A stretch of 64,000 nt of DNA from Hydrogenophaga sp. NFH-34. Its GTDB lineage: Bacteria > Pseudomonadota > Gammaproteobacteria > Burkholderiales > Burkholderiaceae_C. Under the pieces are notes generated by a model. That model was not told the origin of the DNA and ran no database searches. It saw only the letters and a list, made by a program, of their open reading frames with translations. The DNA lies in the NCBI RefSeq assembly GCF_021401345.1, contig NZ_JACBGE010000017.1, positions 1 to 64,000 of the forward strand, read 5' to 3'. A program made the translations under genes and the position numbers. How positions within the stretch are numbered: the first letter of the stretch is position 1; each line of letters opens with the position of its first letter. This document shows, piece after piece, positions 8,174 through 19,174 of the stretch.

Positions 8174-8986
8174 ATGACCACCCAAAACCAGCCACAGGAC
8201 CTGGGCACGCTGCTGTACGAAGTGCGCGACCAGGTCGCCGTTATCACGCTCAACCGCCCCGAACGCATGAACACGCTGGGCGGCACGATGAAGGCCGACC
8301 TGGCTCGCGCCTTCTTCGAGCTCGCCCGCAGCGATGACCAGGTGCGCGCGGTGCTCATCACCGGCAGTGGTGACCGGGCGTTCTGCGCCGGCGCCGACAT
8401 CAAGGAGCGTGCAGGCGAAGTGGTTTGCGGCAGCGAGTACTTCGTTCGCCAGAAGGCCACCCACGACCTGTTCCGCAACATCGAAGAGTTCGAAAAGCCC
8501 GTGGTCGCCGCCATCAACGGCGTGGCGCTGGGCGGCGGGCTGGAAATCGCACTGTGCTGCGACATCCGGCTGGCCGCCTCGACCGCACGCTTCGGGCTGC
8601 CCGAAATCAAGCTGGGCGTGATTCCGGCCGCGGGTGGTACACAGCGTCTACCACGCGTGATCGGCGAAGCCCGGGCCAAGGAACTGATCTTCATGGCGGA
8701 CCTCATCGATGCCCATACCGCACTGGGCATGGGCCTGGTCAGCCGGGTTCTCCCCGGCGAAGAGCTGCTCCCTACCGCGATGGAGTGGGCAAAACGCCTC
8801 GCGCAGCACCCGCCCCTGGCGGTGCGCTTCGCCAAGCGCGCCATCAACCGCGGCATGCAGACCGATCTCGATTCCGGCCTGGAGTACGAGCGTTACGCCG
8901 CGTCGATGCTGGTGGACAGCGAAGACCGCATCGAAGGCATGCGCGCCTTTGTCGAAAAACGCGCACCGCGTTTCGTCGGTCGCTGA
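8174..8986 (+). CDS. enoyl-CoA hydratase/isomerase (crotonase family)
   Basis: A 270-residue crotonase with the oxyanion-hole segment AFCAGADIKE (residues 70-79), ALGGGLEIAL and LPEIKLGVIPAAGGTQRL. Both catalytic glutamates are present (Glu124 and Glu144, equivalent to Glu144/Glu164 of rat mitochondrial crotonase), so hydration of a 2-enoyl-CoA to a 3-hydroxyacyl-CoA is expected. An AGGAGAG ribosome-binding site lies just upstream of the ATG. It sits between the thiolase-like gene and an SDR gene and would act after the divergently encoded acyl-CoA dehydrogenase. The exact substrate is unknown. Confidence 0.9.
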   Translation: MTTQNQPQDLGTLLYEVRDQVAVITLNRPERMNTLGGTMKADLARAFFELARSDDQVRAVLITGSGDRAFCAGADIKERAGEVVCGSEYFVRQKATHDLFRNIEEFEKPVVAAINGVALGGGLEIALCCDIRLAASTARFGLPEIKLGVIPAAGGTQRLPRVIGEARAKELIFMADLIDAHTALGMGLVSRVLPGEELLPTAMEWAKRLAQHPPLAVRFAKRAINRGMQTDLDSGLEYERYAASMLVDSEDRIEGMRAFVEKRAPRFVGR

Positions 8987-9025
8987 CCTCCCTTTCAACA
9001 ACATCAACTTCATCAAAGGAATCGT

Positions 9026-9841
9026 ATGCAACTGGGATTGAACGGACAGATAGCCCTCGTCACGGGTGGCGGTCAAGGCGTGGGACGCAAGATCTGCCTG
9101 GAACTGGCCGCCGAAGGCGCCAAGGTCGTGGTCAACGACCTGTTTGAAGAGCGTGCCAACGCCGTAGCCAAAGAGATCGCCGCTGCGGGCGGCCAGGCGC
9201 TGGCGGCACCCGCCAACATCACCCAACTCGACGAAGTTGAAGCCATGGTCGCCCGCGCACGCGCTCACTTCTCGGCCCCAATTACCATCCTGGTGAACAA
9301 CGCCGGCATCATCCCCGAGCGCCGCGAAAAGGGTGGCCGCACGCCCCCCTTCCTGGAAACGCCGGTGGCCGACTGGACCAAGATCGTTGACCTCAACGTC
9401 TACGGCACCATGTATTGCTGCCGCGCAGTGCTGCCGGGCATGGTCGAGAAGAAGACCGGCCGCATCATCAACATCATTTCCGAGGCGGGGCGCATCGGTG
9501 AGGCCAACATGGCGGTGTATTCGGGCGCCAAGGCCGCCATCGGCGGTTTCGCCAAGGCTCTGGCGCGCGAGCATGGCCGCCATGCCATCACGGTGAACTC
9601 CGTTGCCTTGGGCGCGGTGTCGCACGAGGGCATCAAGGATGGACCACTCAACATCCATGCCACCGTGGACAACAACGAGCTGCTCAAGAAGATGCTCAAC
9701 GTCTACCCGATCTCCAAAGGAGTGGGCCGTCTCTCGCGTCCCGGTGACATCTCTGGCGTGGTGGCCTTTCTCGCTTCCGACCAAGCCCTGTTCATCACGG
9801 GTCAAACCGTGGGCGCATCGGGCGGCTTCGTGATGAATTGA
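9026..9841 (+). CDS. short-chain dehydrogenase/reductase (SDR)
   Basis: A 271-residue classical SDR. Visible are the nucleotide-binding TGGGQGVG (residues 13-20), Asp38 at the end of the second strand (VVNDLF, favouring NAD over NADP), NNAG (91-94), the catalytic Ser152 and the YSGAK motif (Tyr165, Lys169). It likely oxidises a hydroxyacyl-CoA or hydroxy acid, or processes the carbonyl product released by the aldolase candidate. It is the last gene of the rightward catabolic operon; an AAAGGA ribosome-binding site precedes the ATG. Downstream is a non-coding scar with a transposase remnant. Substrate cannot be assigned from sequence. Confidence 0.88.
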   Translation: MQLGLNGQIALVTGGGQGVGRKICLELAAEGAKVVVNDLFEERANAVAKEIAAAGGQALAAPANITQLDEVEAMVARARAHFSAPITILVNNAGIIPERREKGGRTPPFLETPVADWTKIVDLNVYGTMYCCRAVLPGMVEKKTGRIINIISEAGRIGEANMAVYSGAKAAIGGFAKALAREHGRHAITVNSVALGAVSHEGIKDGPLNIHATVDNNELLKKMLNVYPISKGVGRLSRPGDISGVVAFLASDQALFITGQTVGASGGFVMN

Positions 9842-9933
9842 GCAAACGGCGAGTGTGGTGCCAGGCGCAGCTCCCCGCACTCAGGGGTAGACGCAGGGTC
9901 CTACACTCGATCCCTGTCCCAATTCGCGTTGGA

Positions 9934-10152
9934 CATCCCTACAGCGATCAAGGCAGCCAGGACACCAGCCTGGCCCTTGGCGAACGTTGCCTGCAAATGC
10001 AGGATCGCCCATCCGCGGTGTGCGATGCCCACGACAACGCGATGGCCGAGAGCATTTTCGCCAGCCTGGAAGGCGAACTCATCGAGCGCAACTCTTTCCA
10101 AAGCAAGGCACAGGACCGCACGGTGGTATTCACCTGGATGGGAGACGGGTAA
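9934..10152 (+). pseudogene. IS3-family transposase (OrfB) C-terminal remnant
   Basis: In-frame codons give HPYSDQGSQDTSLALGERC, DNAMAESIFASLEGELIER and TVVFTW. These match the last third of an IS3-type integrase core, including its second Asp (YSDQGS) and the Glu (MAES). The N-terminal half with the first Asp, OrfA and both terminal inverted repeats are missing, so the element is dead. It lies immediately beyond the catabolic cluster and marks an old rearrangement. Boundaries are approximate. Confidence 0.75.
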
Positions 10153-10330
10153 CCCCCTCGGCGCCGTCACAGTGGCCAGGGTTTCTTCTCACCTCTGAAC
10201 TGCGCAAGGAGCAACGAAACCCTGTTTGAAGTTGTCGAAGAGGCCGTCGCGCATGTCGAGACAACACCCGAAATGGTTTGAGAATCAAACCGGTGCCCGT
10301 CCACGATAGTGAGTCAGTTCCAACTCCAAT

Positions 10331-10495
10331 GCGCTTCTTCTTGGTATCAACCAACCGTCCACGCCGCTTCTTTCCCAAAACCATGCCACTGCCACCGGCC
10401 ATCGCGATGGCGGGAATCAAGCCCCATAGACCTGGAGTCACGATGAGCGATTTCAGTCGCGCCACCGCTGCATCAGGGCCCAATAGCTCAACGAG
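10331..10495 (-). pseudogene. Fragment of a small membrane-protein gene
   Basis: Codons read LVELLGPDAAVARLKSLIV then TPGLWGLIPAIAMAGGSGMV and LGKKRRGRLVDTKKKR. This has the look of a membrane helix followed by a basic loop, and resembles a hypothetical integral membrane protein family of Comamonadaceae that I remember only vaguely. Flanking codons are not protein-like, so both ends appear truncated. No start, ribosome-binding site or full domain is present. The assignment is tentative. Confidence 0.35.
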
Positions 10496-10596
10496 GACGG
10501 TGGATGGACGTCCCCCCGTCTGTGCCCCGACATCCACCTCGCGTCCCGTGGAAGACTTTGGACAAAAGCGGACCAAGGATCATTCATTCTCCAAAG

Positions 10597-10631
10597 AAAA
10601 AAGGCGTTCACTGGACTTCAGTGAACGCCTT
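10597..10631 (-). terminator. Rho-independent terminator of ssrA
   Basis: On the minus strand a 13-bp stem (arms 10601-10613 and 10619-10631, core GGCGTTCACTG, 5-base loop) is followed by six U residues (10602-10597, overlapping the stem base). It begins 12 bases beyond the tmRNA 3' end. Confidence 0.9.
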
Positions 10632-10643
10632 TGGACGTTGTGG

Positions 10644-11020
10644 TGGTGGAGCTGGGGGGACTCGAACCCCCGTCCGCAAGCCTTCTTCGCGCAGTTCTAC
10701 ATGTGTAGTCGTCTGTTTTGAATCTCGCCGGTTGCGCCGCGCAGCGACACGCTACGCAACCCGCCAGTACCCTTGAGTCTCACCCCGCGCCAAGGTACCC
10801 GGCGCCGGGCCAGCCGATAAAAATTCCCTTGCAGCGAGGACAGCCTTGCGGCCACCCTTGCCCAGCCTATCGGCCTGCTGTTGCAAGGCTCGCCGGATTA
10901 AGCGGCGAGTGCGAAACGTTCGTCGTTTGCAGTTAGTTTTTTTCTGCGGTTTAACGAGGTGACAGAACCTCGACATGCCCTGCTGCGTGTCCGAACCCAC
11001 GTCGAAACCAATGCAGCCCC
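10644..11020 (-). ncRNA. ssrA: transfer-messenger RNA (tmRNA)
   Basis: A 377-nt one-piece tmRNA that rescues stalled ribosomes with SmpB. The 5' end GGGGCTGCATTGG pairs with the 3' end CAGCTCC followed by encoded ACCA, making the alanine-tRNA-like acceptor stem. The T arm reads GGGGGTTCGAGTCCCCC. The tag reading frame at 10930-10898 codes for ANDERFALAA and a TAA stop, the tag typical of Burkholderiales, so the full degradation tag is AANDERFALAA. Only 13 bases separate it from the gph stop, so its promoter lies at the end of gph. A strong terminator follows. ssrA 3' ends are common integration sites, and the adjacent scar is notable for that reason. Confidence 0.97.
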
Positions 11021-11030
11021 GGTACACCTG

Positions 11031-11057
11031 AGTTTAAGGCAATCCGAGCAATTTCAA
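11031..11057 (-). promoter_or_regulatory. Candidate ssrA promoter inside the gph 3' end
   Basis: On the minus strand, CTTGAA/TTGAAA near 11053-11058 and TAAACT at 11036-11031 are spaced about 16-17 bases. TAAACT includes the gph stop codon. The mature tmRNA 5' end is ten bases further, consistent with later RNase P trimming. Assigned by position; the match to consensus is moderate. Confidence 0.4.
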
Positions 11058-11708
11058 GAGGTCGGCCGGAGAATCGATGTGGGCATCGGCGCCCCAGTGG
11101 TCGACACGGCCTTCCACGCCCAGGTAACCGTAGCGGGCGGCCACGGTGTACATGCCGGCCTCGCGACCGGCCACGATGTCACGCTCGTCATCCCCGATGT
11201 ACAGGCAGGCAGCCGGTACCACCGCCAGCCGGCGGGCCGCCTCCAGCAGGGGTTCGGGATGGGGCTTGGCGTGTGGCGTGGTATCCCCGGAAATCACGGT
11301 GCCCGCCGCAGCCAGTTGAGGGAAACCGGCCACCAAGGGTGTGGTGAAGCGGTCGACCTTGTTGGTCACAATGCCCCAGGGCAAGCTGTGGCGGTGCAGC
11401 GCGGCGAGCAACAAATCCACCCCATCAAAGCAGTGTGTGGTGTCCAGCAGCCCTTGGGCATAGCTTGCCAGGAACTCCTGCTTCATCGCCTCGTAGACAG
11501 GCGCATCGGGGGTGATGCCAAAAGCAATGTCCAACATGCCGCGAGCGCCGGCACTGGCGTGCGGCCGGTAGCGGTCCAGGGGCAAAGGTGGCAGCCCACG
11601 GGCAGCGCGCATGCGCTCGGCAGCAAGCGCGAGATCGGGCGCGCTGTCGACCAGGGTGCCATCCAGATCGAACAGCACGGCGGCAATGGGGTTGGGAACG
11701 GGCCTCAT
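11034..11708 (-). CDS. gph: phosphoglycolate phosphatase (HAD family)
   Basis: A 224-residue HAD-superfamily phosphatase. Motif I is FDLDGTLVD (catalytic Asp near residue 14), motif II is the Thr in GIVTNK, motif III is the Lys in HAKPHPEP, and motif IV is GDDERD. The helical cap lies between motifs I and II. It would remove 2-phosphoglycolate formed during DNA repair or by RuBisCO. The start overlaps the ubiG stop as ATGA, so the pair is co-transcribed; this ubiG-gph pairing is common in proteobacteria. The ssrA gene follows after 13 bases. Other HAD substrates cannot be fully excluded. Confidence 0.88.
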   Translation of the reverse strand: MRPVPNPIAAVLFDLDGTLVDSAPDLALAAERMRAARGLPPLPLDRYRPHASAGARGMLDIAFGITPDAPVYEAMKQEFLASYAQGLLDTTHCFDGVDLLLAALHRHSLPWGIVTNKVDRFTTPLVAGFPQLAAAGTVISGDTTPHAKPHPEPLLEAARRLAVVPAACLYIGDDERDIVAGREAGMYTVAARYGYLGVEGRVDHWGADAHIDSPADLLKLLGLP

Positions 11709-12412
11709 GCCTTGCGCGTCGCCAACAGGTAGTTGACGCTGGTGTCGTTGCTGAGCCAGTAGCGCTGGGTCAAGGGGTTGTATTCCATGCCCCGGGTACG
11801 GAGGGCGTCAAGCCCGGCGTCGCGGCAGTAGGCGGCGAGTTCGCTGGGCCGGATCATGCGAGCGTACTCATGGGTGCCTTTGGGCAGCATCTTGAGCAGG
11901 TATTCGGCGCCCACAATGGCAAACAGAAAGGCCTTGGGGTTGCGATTGATGGTGGAGAAGAAAACCGATCCACCGGGCTTGACCAGCGTAGCGCAGGCGC
12001 GAACCACCGATGCCGGGTCGGGCACGTGCTCCAGCATCTCCATGCAGGTGACGACGTCGAAGCTGCCCGGCACCTCGGCCGCCAGGGCTTCGGCACTGAC
12101 TTCACGATACTGAATGCGGGGTGTTCCGGCCTCCAGTGCGTGCAGTTGGGCCACCTTGAGCGCTTTGGTGGACAGGTCGATTCCAGTCACGTCGGCACCG
12201 CGCCGCGCCATCGAATCGGCCAGGATACCGCCCCCACAGCCCACGTCCAGGACACGCTGGCCGGCCAAGGAAGCCTGGCTGTCGATCCAGTCGAGCCGCA
12301 ACGGGTTGATCTGGTGCAGGGGTTTGAATTCGCTTTCGGGGTCCCACCAGCGGTGGGCCAGATCGGAGAACTTGGCCAGTTCGGCCGGATCGGCATTGAT
12401 CGGAGCTGTCAT
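11705..12412 (-). CDS. ubiG: ubiquinone biosynthesis O-methyltransferase
   Basis: A 235-residue class I SAM-dependent methyltransferase responsible for both O-methylations in ubiquinone synthesis. The N terminus [20 protein letters not shown] and the SAM-binding loop [20 protein letters not shown] are characteristic, followed by [11 protein letters not shown] and [22 protein letters not shown] 12412 is used because it gives the standard N terminus; an upstream in-frame extension would run through the ompA terminator. The stop overlaps the gph start by four bases. Confidence 0.95.
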   Translation of the reverse strand: MTAPINADPAELAKFSDLAHRWWDPESEFKPLHQINPLRLDWIDSQASLAGQRVLDVGCGGGILADSMARRGADVTGIDLSTKALKVAQLHALEAGTPRIQYREVSAEALAAEVPGSFDVVTCMEMLEHVPDPASVVRACATLVKPGGSVFFSTINRNPKAFLFAIVGAEYLLKMLPKGTHEYARMIRPSELAAYCRDAGLDALRTRGMEYNPLTQRYWLSNDTSVNYLLATRKA

Positions 12413-12436
12413 GCCCGGATTATCGCCACCGGCCAT

Positions 12437-12465
12437 AAAAAAACCGCGCCGAAGCGCGGTTTTTT
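12437..12465 (-). terminator. Terminator between ompA and ubiG (bidirectional)
   Basis: A GC stem CCGCGC/GCGCGG (12444-12449, 12454-12459) with a CGAA loop is flanked by seven A on one side and six T on the other, so it can work on both strands. It closes the ompA transcript 21 bases after the stop and precedes ubiG. Confidence 0.85.
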
Positions 12466-12485
12466 GCAGGCGAACCTGAAGAGGA

Positions 12486-13133
12486 TCAGTTGGCGCGGGT
12501 GCCGACCACTTCCACTTCCACGCGACGGTTCTTGGCGCGGCCTTCGCGGGTCTTGTTGTCGGCCACGGGCTGGGTTTCACCCTTGCCTTCGGTGTAGATG
12601 CGGTTGCTTTCGATACCCTTGCTCACCAGATAAGCCTTGACAGCTTCGGCGCGACGCACCGACAGCTTCTGGTTGTAGCCGTCAGCACCGGTGGAGTCGG
12701 TGTGGCCCACGGCGATCACCACTTCCAGATTGATGCCCTTGACCTTGCCGGCCAGATCGTCCAGCTTGGCCTTGCCTTCGGGCTTCAGAACAGCCTTGTC
12801 GAAGTCAAAGAATGCGTCAGCAGCGTAGGTCACCTTGGTGGCAGCCGGAGCCGGAGCCGGGGCCGGAGCGGGTGCCGGAGCGGGTGCAGCGGCCGGGGCC
12901 GGGGCGGGTGCCGGAGCCGGAGCGGGTGCAGCGGCCGGCACGATCGCGCCGTCGCAACCTTGGGCGGCGGTCGCCGGCGTCCAGAAGGCATCGCGCCAGC
13001 ACAGTTCGTTCGTGCCGTTCTTCCAGACCAGTTCCGACGTGCCATTGCGCCAGTTGTCGATGGATTGGGCGCCAGCGGCGGTTGCCATGGCGGCGGTTGC
13101 AAACAGCATTGCCACTTTGTTCAGTTTTTTCAT
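12486..13133 (-). CDS. ompA: OmpA-family outer membrane protein
   Basis: A 215-residue secreted protein. It has a signal peptide ([20 protein letters not shown], cleavage near GAQ), a short N-terminal region with two Cys (Asn/Trp-rich, no full eight-strand barrel), an Ala-Pro linker (about residues 70-100) and a C-terminal OmpA/MotB peptidoglycan-binding domain ([54 protein letters not shown]). It probably tethers the outer membrane to peptidoglycan. ATG 13133 is preceded by GAGGA six bases upstream, which decides it over an in-frame TTG at 13145. Divergent from gyrA and closed by a strong terminator. The DNA of the linker is internally repetitive. Confidence 0.92.
   Translation of the reverse strand: MKKLNKVAMLFATAAMATAAGAQSIDNWRNGTSELVWKNGTNELCWRDAFWTPATAAQGCDGAIVPAAAPAPAPAPAPAPAAAPAPAPAPAPAPAPAATKVTYAADAFFDFDKAVLKPEGKAKLDDLAGKVKGINLEVVIAVGHTDSTGADGYNQKLSVRRAEAVKAYLVSKGIESNRIYTEGKGETQPVADNKTREGRAKNRRVEVEVVGTRAN
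12841..12938. repeat. Ala-Pro linker repeat within ompA
   Basis: Degenerate GCCGGAGCC/GCCGGGGCC units encode the Ala-Pro linker. A 22-bp perfect direct repeat occurs at 12875-12896 and 12917-12938, a 42-bp period (14 codons), so slippage or recombination would change linker length in frame. Confidence 0.75.
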
Positions 13134-13386
13134 GGTTTTCCTCAAGATGAGCCACAGGCGGGCCAGTTATTGGAACACATTCACGTCTTACAAGACGCTG
13201 AATTCATTGTGCCACAAGCGTGTGTAACGGTTGGTCAGTGCATGCGGCGCCACGACCCGGCAGCGACATGGTTTTCGGCACCGTTGCCTTCATGCAACAA
13301 CCGGGGTTTTCGGGCCCTTCTGGGCGCGCATCCTAAAATCGCCTATTGCCCTGCGCGGCATCCTTTTCTCAGCCACCGTATCGTCC
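13134..13386. promoter_or_regulatory. Divergent ompA/gyrA intergenic region
   Basis: This 253-bp gap must hold the promoters of ompA (leftward) and gyrA (rightward). A small inverted repeat CGTCTT/AAGACG (around 13184-13197) lies in the ompA leader. I could not place convincing sigma-70 boxes for either gene, and there is no gene in the gap. Confidence 0.5.
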
Positions 13387-16028
<2,642 letters not shown>

Positions 16029-16032
<4 letters not shown>

Positions 16033-17123
16033 CGCAGCGGCCCTACAACTTCTCGGCCGGGCCCGCCGCCATGCCCGAAGCCGTGCTGGCGCAGGCCGCC
16101 GCCGAAATGCTGGACTGGCACGGTTGCGGCATGGGCGTGATGGAGATGAGTCACCGGGGCAAGGAGTTCATCTCGATCTATGAACAGGCGGAGGCCGACC
16201 TGCGCGAGCTGCTGGCGGTGCCGCCCGAATTCAAGATCCTGTTCATGCAGGGCGGCGGTCTGGCCGAAAACGCCATCGTGCCGCTGAACCTCTCGCGCGG
16301 CGGTACGGTGGACTTCGTGGTCTCCGGCAGCTGGAGCCAGAAGTCGGCCAAGGAAGCCCAGCGCTACGCCACAGCGAACATCGCGGCCAGCGGCCAGGCG
16401 TCGGGCTTCACCGCCCTGCCCGCACCCGCCTCCTGGCAACTGAGCGCCGGCGCTCAGTACCTGCACCTGTGCAGCAACGAAACCATTCACGGGATCGAGT
16501 TCCACGAACTGCCCGACCTCAAGGCCCTGGGCTGCGACGCTCCGCTGGTGATCGATTTTTCGTCGCACGTGCTCTCGCGCCCGGTGGACTGGTCGCGCGT
16601 CGGCCTGGCTTTCGGGGGGGCCCAGAAAAACGTGGGACCGGCCGGCGTGACGCTGGTGATCGTGCGCGAGGACCTGCTCGGCCACGCCCTGCCCGCCTGC
16701 CCTTCGGCCTTCGACTACCAGACCGTGGCCGACAACCAGTCGATGTTCAACACGCCCCCCACCTACGCCATCTATATGGCCGGCCTGACCTTCCAGTGGC
16801 TCAAGCAGCAGGGCGGTGTGGCCGCCATGGAGCGGCGCAACATCGCCAAGGCCGAACTGCTCTACGGCTACCTCGACCGGTCGGCCTTCTATGTCAACAA
16901 GGTCGATCCGGCCGCCCGCTCGCGCATGAACGTGCCGTTCTTCCTGCGCGACGAAAGCCGCAACCAGGCTTTCCTCGACGGCGCCAAGGCGCGCGGCCTG
17001 CTGCAACTCAAAGGCCACAAGTCGGTCGGCGGCATGCGCGCGAGCATCTACAACGCCATGCCTATCGAGGGTGTACAGGCCCTGGTGGACTACCTGAAAG
17101 ATTTCGAGAAAGAACAGGCCTGA
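16029..17123 (+). CDS. serC: phosphoserine aminotransferase
   Basis: A 364-residue PLP aminotransferase that converts 3-phosphohydroxypyruvate to phosphoserine and also serves pyridoxal phosphate synthesis. The N terminus [19 protein letters not shown], the segment MSHRGKEF and Lys200 in [12 protein letters not shown] (the PLP Schiff-base lysine) are diagnostic, as is [16 protein letters not shown] near the C terminus. The start overlaps gyrA by four bases, and pheA follows after four bases. Linking serine and aromatic amino acid synthesis (serC-aroA) in one operon is classical in proteobacteria. Confidence 0.97.
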
Positions 17124-17127
17124 GCGC

Positions 17128-18225
17128 ATGAGCCAACCCATACAGACCGAGGCCCTGGGCGCGCTGCGCGTGCAGATCGATTCGCTGGACCAGCAATTGC
17201 TGAACCTGCTCAACCAGCGTGCCCGCGTGGCCGAACAGGTGGGCGAGCTCAAGCGCCAGGAAGGCACGCCGTTTTTCCGTCCCGACCGCGTGGCGCAGGT
17301 GATCGAAAAGATCCAGCGTGCCAACCAGGGCCCGTTGCTCAACCAGCACGTGGCCGCCATCTGGCGCGAAATCATGTCGGCCTGCCTGGCCCTGGAAACA
17401 CCGCAGCGTGTGGCGGTGCTGGGCCCGGAAGGCACCTTCTGCGAACAGGCGGCCGTCGAGTATTTCGGCAGCGCGGCCAACCTGATCTATTGCAGCAGCT
17501 TCGACGAAGTCTTCCACGCCACCGCGGCCGGCACCGCACAGTACGGTGTGGTCGGCATGGAGAACTCCACCGAAGGCGTGGTGGCGCGTTCGCTCGACCT
17601 GTTCCTGCGCTCGCCCGTGCACGTGGTGGGTGAAGTGAGCCTGCTGGTGCGGCACAACCTGCTGCGCCAGGCCAATTCGCTGGACGGCATCGAAGTGGTG
17701 ATGGCCCATCCGCAAGCGCTGGCGCAATGCCAGGGCTGGCTGAGCCAGCACCTGCCCCATGCCGAACGCCGTGCCGTCGGCAGCAACGCCGAAGGGGCCC
17801 GCCTGGCCGCCACCAACCCGGCGTGGGCTGGCCTGGCCAGCGAACGTGCGGCCGCCCAGTTCGGGCTGCACATCGTGGCCCACGCGATCCAGGACGAGGC
17901 CTACAACCGCACGCGTTTTGCCGTCATCACGCTGCCGCAGACCCTGGCCATGCCGCCGGCGTCGGGCCGGGACTGCACCAGCATCGTGGTGTCGGTCCCC
18001 AACCGGCCCGGGGCGGTGCACGACCTGCTGGTGCCGCTCAAGCAGCACGGCGTGTCGATGACCCGGTTCGAATCGCGCCCGGCCAAGTCGGGCCAGTGGG
18101 AGTACTACTTCTACATCGACATCGCCGGCCACCCCTCGCAGCCGCCCGTGGCCGCTGCCCTGGAGGAATTGCAGAGTCTGTGCGCGTTCTACAAGGTGCT
18201 GGGCGCCTACCCGGTGAGTGAGTGA
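17128..18225 (+). CDS. pheA: bifunctional chorismate mutase/prephenate dehydratase
   Basis: A 365-residue P-protein for phenylalanine synthesis. An AroQ-type chorismate mutase domain (about 1-92: LRVQIDSLDQQLLNLLNQRA) is followed by the prephenate dehydratase domain (about 94-275: VAVLGPEGTFCEQAAVEYFG, with the catalytic TRF motif in YNRTRFAVI). A C-terminal ACT domain (about 285-360: VPNRPGAVHDLL, ESRP) should give feedback inhibition by phenylalanine. It sits in the serC-pheA-tyrA-aroA operon with four bases to serC and one base between its stop and the tyrA ATG. Confidence 0.97.
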   Translation: MSQPIQTEALGALRVQIDSLDQQLLNLLNQRARVAEQVGELKRQEGTPFFRPDRVAQVIEKIQRANQGPLLNQHVAAIWREIMSACLALETPQRVAVLGPEGTFCEQAAVEYFGSAANLIYCSSFDEVFHATAAGTAQYGVVGMENSTEGVVARSLDLFLRSPVHVVGEVSLLVRHNLLRQANSLDGIEVVMAHPQALAQCQGWLSQHLPHAERRAVGSNAEGARLAATNPAWAGLASERAAAQFGLHIVAHAIQDEAYNRTRFAVITLPQTLAMPPASGRDCTSIVVSVPNRPGAVHDLLVPLKQHGVSMTRFESRPAKSGQWEYYFYIDIAGHPSQPPVAAALEELQSLCAFYKVLGAYPVSE

Positions 18226-18226
18226 C

Positions 18227-19129
18227 ATGGCATCCTCCCCAGGCTCTCCGGTTTTTGAACAGTTGGGACTCATCGGCTGCGGCCTGATGGGCGGATCGTT
18301 TGCGCTGGCGCTCAAGCGCGCCGGCATGGTCAAGCGGGTGGTGGGCTACAGCAAGTCGCCGTCCACCACCGAGCGCGCGCGCCAGTTGGGCGTGATCGAC
18401 GTCGAGGCCCCGTCGGCCCTGCTGGCGGTCTCGGGGGCCGATCTGGTGCTGTTGGCCGTGCCGGTGGCCGCCACCGAAGCCACCTTCAAGGCCATCCGCC
18501 ACCTGATCGGCCCGAACACGCTGGTGATGGATGTGGGGTCGACCAAGCGCGAAGTGATCGACGCCGCCCGCCGCGTGCTGCGCGACCAGGTGGGCGTGTT
18601 CGTGCCCGCCCACCCGATCGCGGGCAAGGAGCTCTCGGGCGTGGAGCACGCCGACCCCGAGCTGTACCAGGGGCGCCAGGTCGTCCTGACCCCGATCGAG
18701 CGCACGCTCACGGCCCAACTGGGCCGGGCCCAGCAGGTGTGGACGGCGCTGGGCTGCCAGATCAAGCAGATGTCGCCCGAGGCGCACGATGCCGCCTACG
18801 CAGCCGTCAGCCACCTGCCCCACATGATCGCGTTCGCGCTGATGAACGCGATCACCGGCCAGGCCCAGGGCGAGGCCTTTCTGTCGCTGGCCGGCCCCGG
18901 GTTCCGCGACTTCACCCGCATCGCGGCCAGCGACCCCTCGGTCTGGCGCGACATCCTCGCGTCCAACCGGGAAGAGCTGCTGGCACAGTCGCGCCATTTC
19001 CAGCGCGCGCTGCACGCCTTCGAGACGGCCATCGCCGCCGGCAACCCGGACGCACTGGAAGTCCTGATCGAGCAAGCCAGCGAAGCGCGCGCCACCTGGC
19101 GCATGAACGCCGTCAAGCCCCAATCCTGA
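18227..19129 (+). CDS. tyrA: prephenate dehydrogenase
   Basis: A 300-residue NAD(P)-dependent enzyme of tyrosine synthesis (prephenate or arogenate to 4-hydroxyphenylpyruvate or tyrosine). The Rossmann motif GLIGCGLMGGSFALALKRAG starts near residue 14. The catalytic His lies in AHPIAGKELSGVEHA, and SHLPHMIAFAL is the family helix. ATG 18227 lies one base after the pheA stop; a GTG at 18218 overlapping pheA is an alternative. It is a stand-alone dehydrogenase without fused mutase or ACT domain, the usual beta-proteobacterial form. Confidence 0.93.
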   Translation: MASSPGSPVFEQLGLIGCGLMGGSFALALKRAGMVKRVVGYSKSPSTTERARQLGVIDVEAPSALLAVSGADLVLLAVPVAATEATFKAIRHLIGPNTLVMDVGSTKREVIDAARRVLRDQVGVFVPAHPIAGKELSGVEHADPELYQGRQVVLTPIERTLTAQLGRAQQVWTALGCQIKQMSPEAHDAAYAAVSHLPHMIAFALMNAITGQAQGEAFLSLAGPGFRDFTRIAASDPSVWRDILASNREELLAQSRHFQRALHAFETAIAAGNPDALEVLIEQASEARATWRMNAVKPQS

Positions 19130-19174
19130 GTGCCCCGCGGCACTCCCTTTTTTCCGCTGCCCGGACCGCCGCGC

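Larger units (their letters stand above)
9842..10643. other. Intergenic scar between the catabolic cluster and ssrA
   Basis: About 800 bases without an intact gene. It holds the IS3 transposase remnant (9934-10152), a truncated membrane-protein reading frame on the minus strand (10331-10495) and the tmRNA terminator (10597-10631). The rest shows no coding or RNA signal that I recognise. It looks like decayed DNA at a junction between accessory and core regions. Confidence 0.6.

Noticed and set aside
9934-10152. Functional insertion sequence
   Set aside because: Only the C-terminal part of the transposase core remains; no first Asp, no OrfA and no terminal inverted repeats were found.
10644-10700. 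att-site duplication of the ssrA 3' end inside the window
   Set aside because: I found no second copy of the last bases of ssrA between 1 and 10600; one could lie further left.
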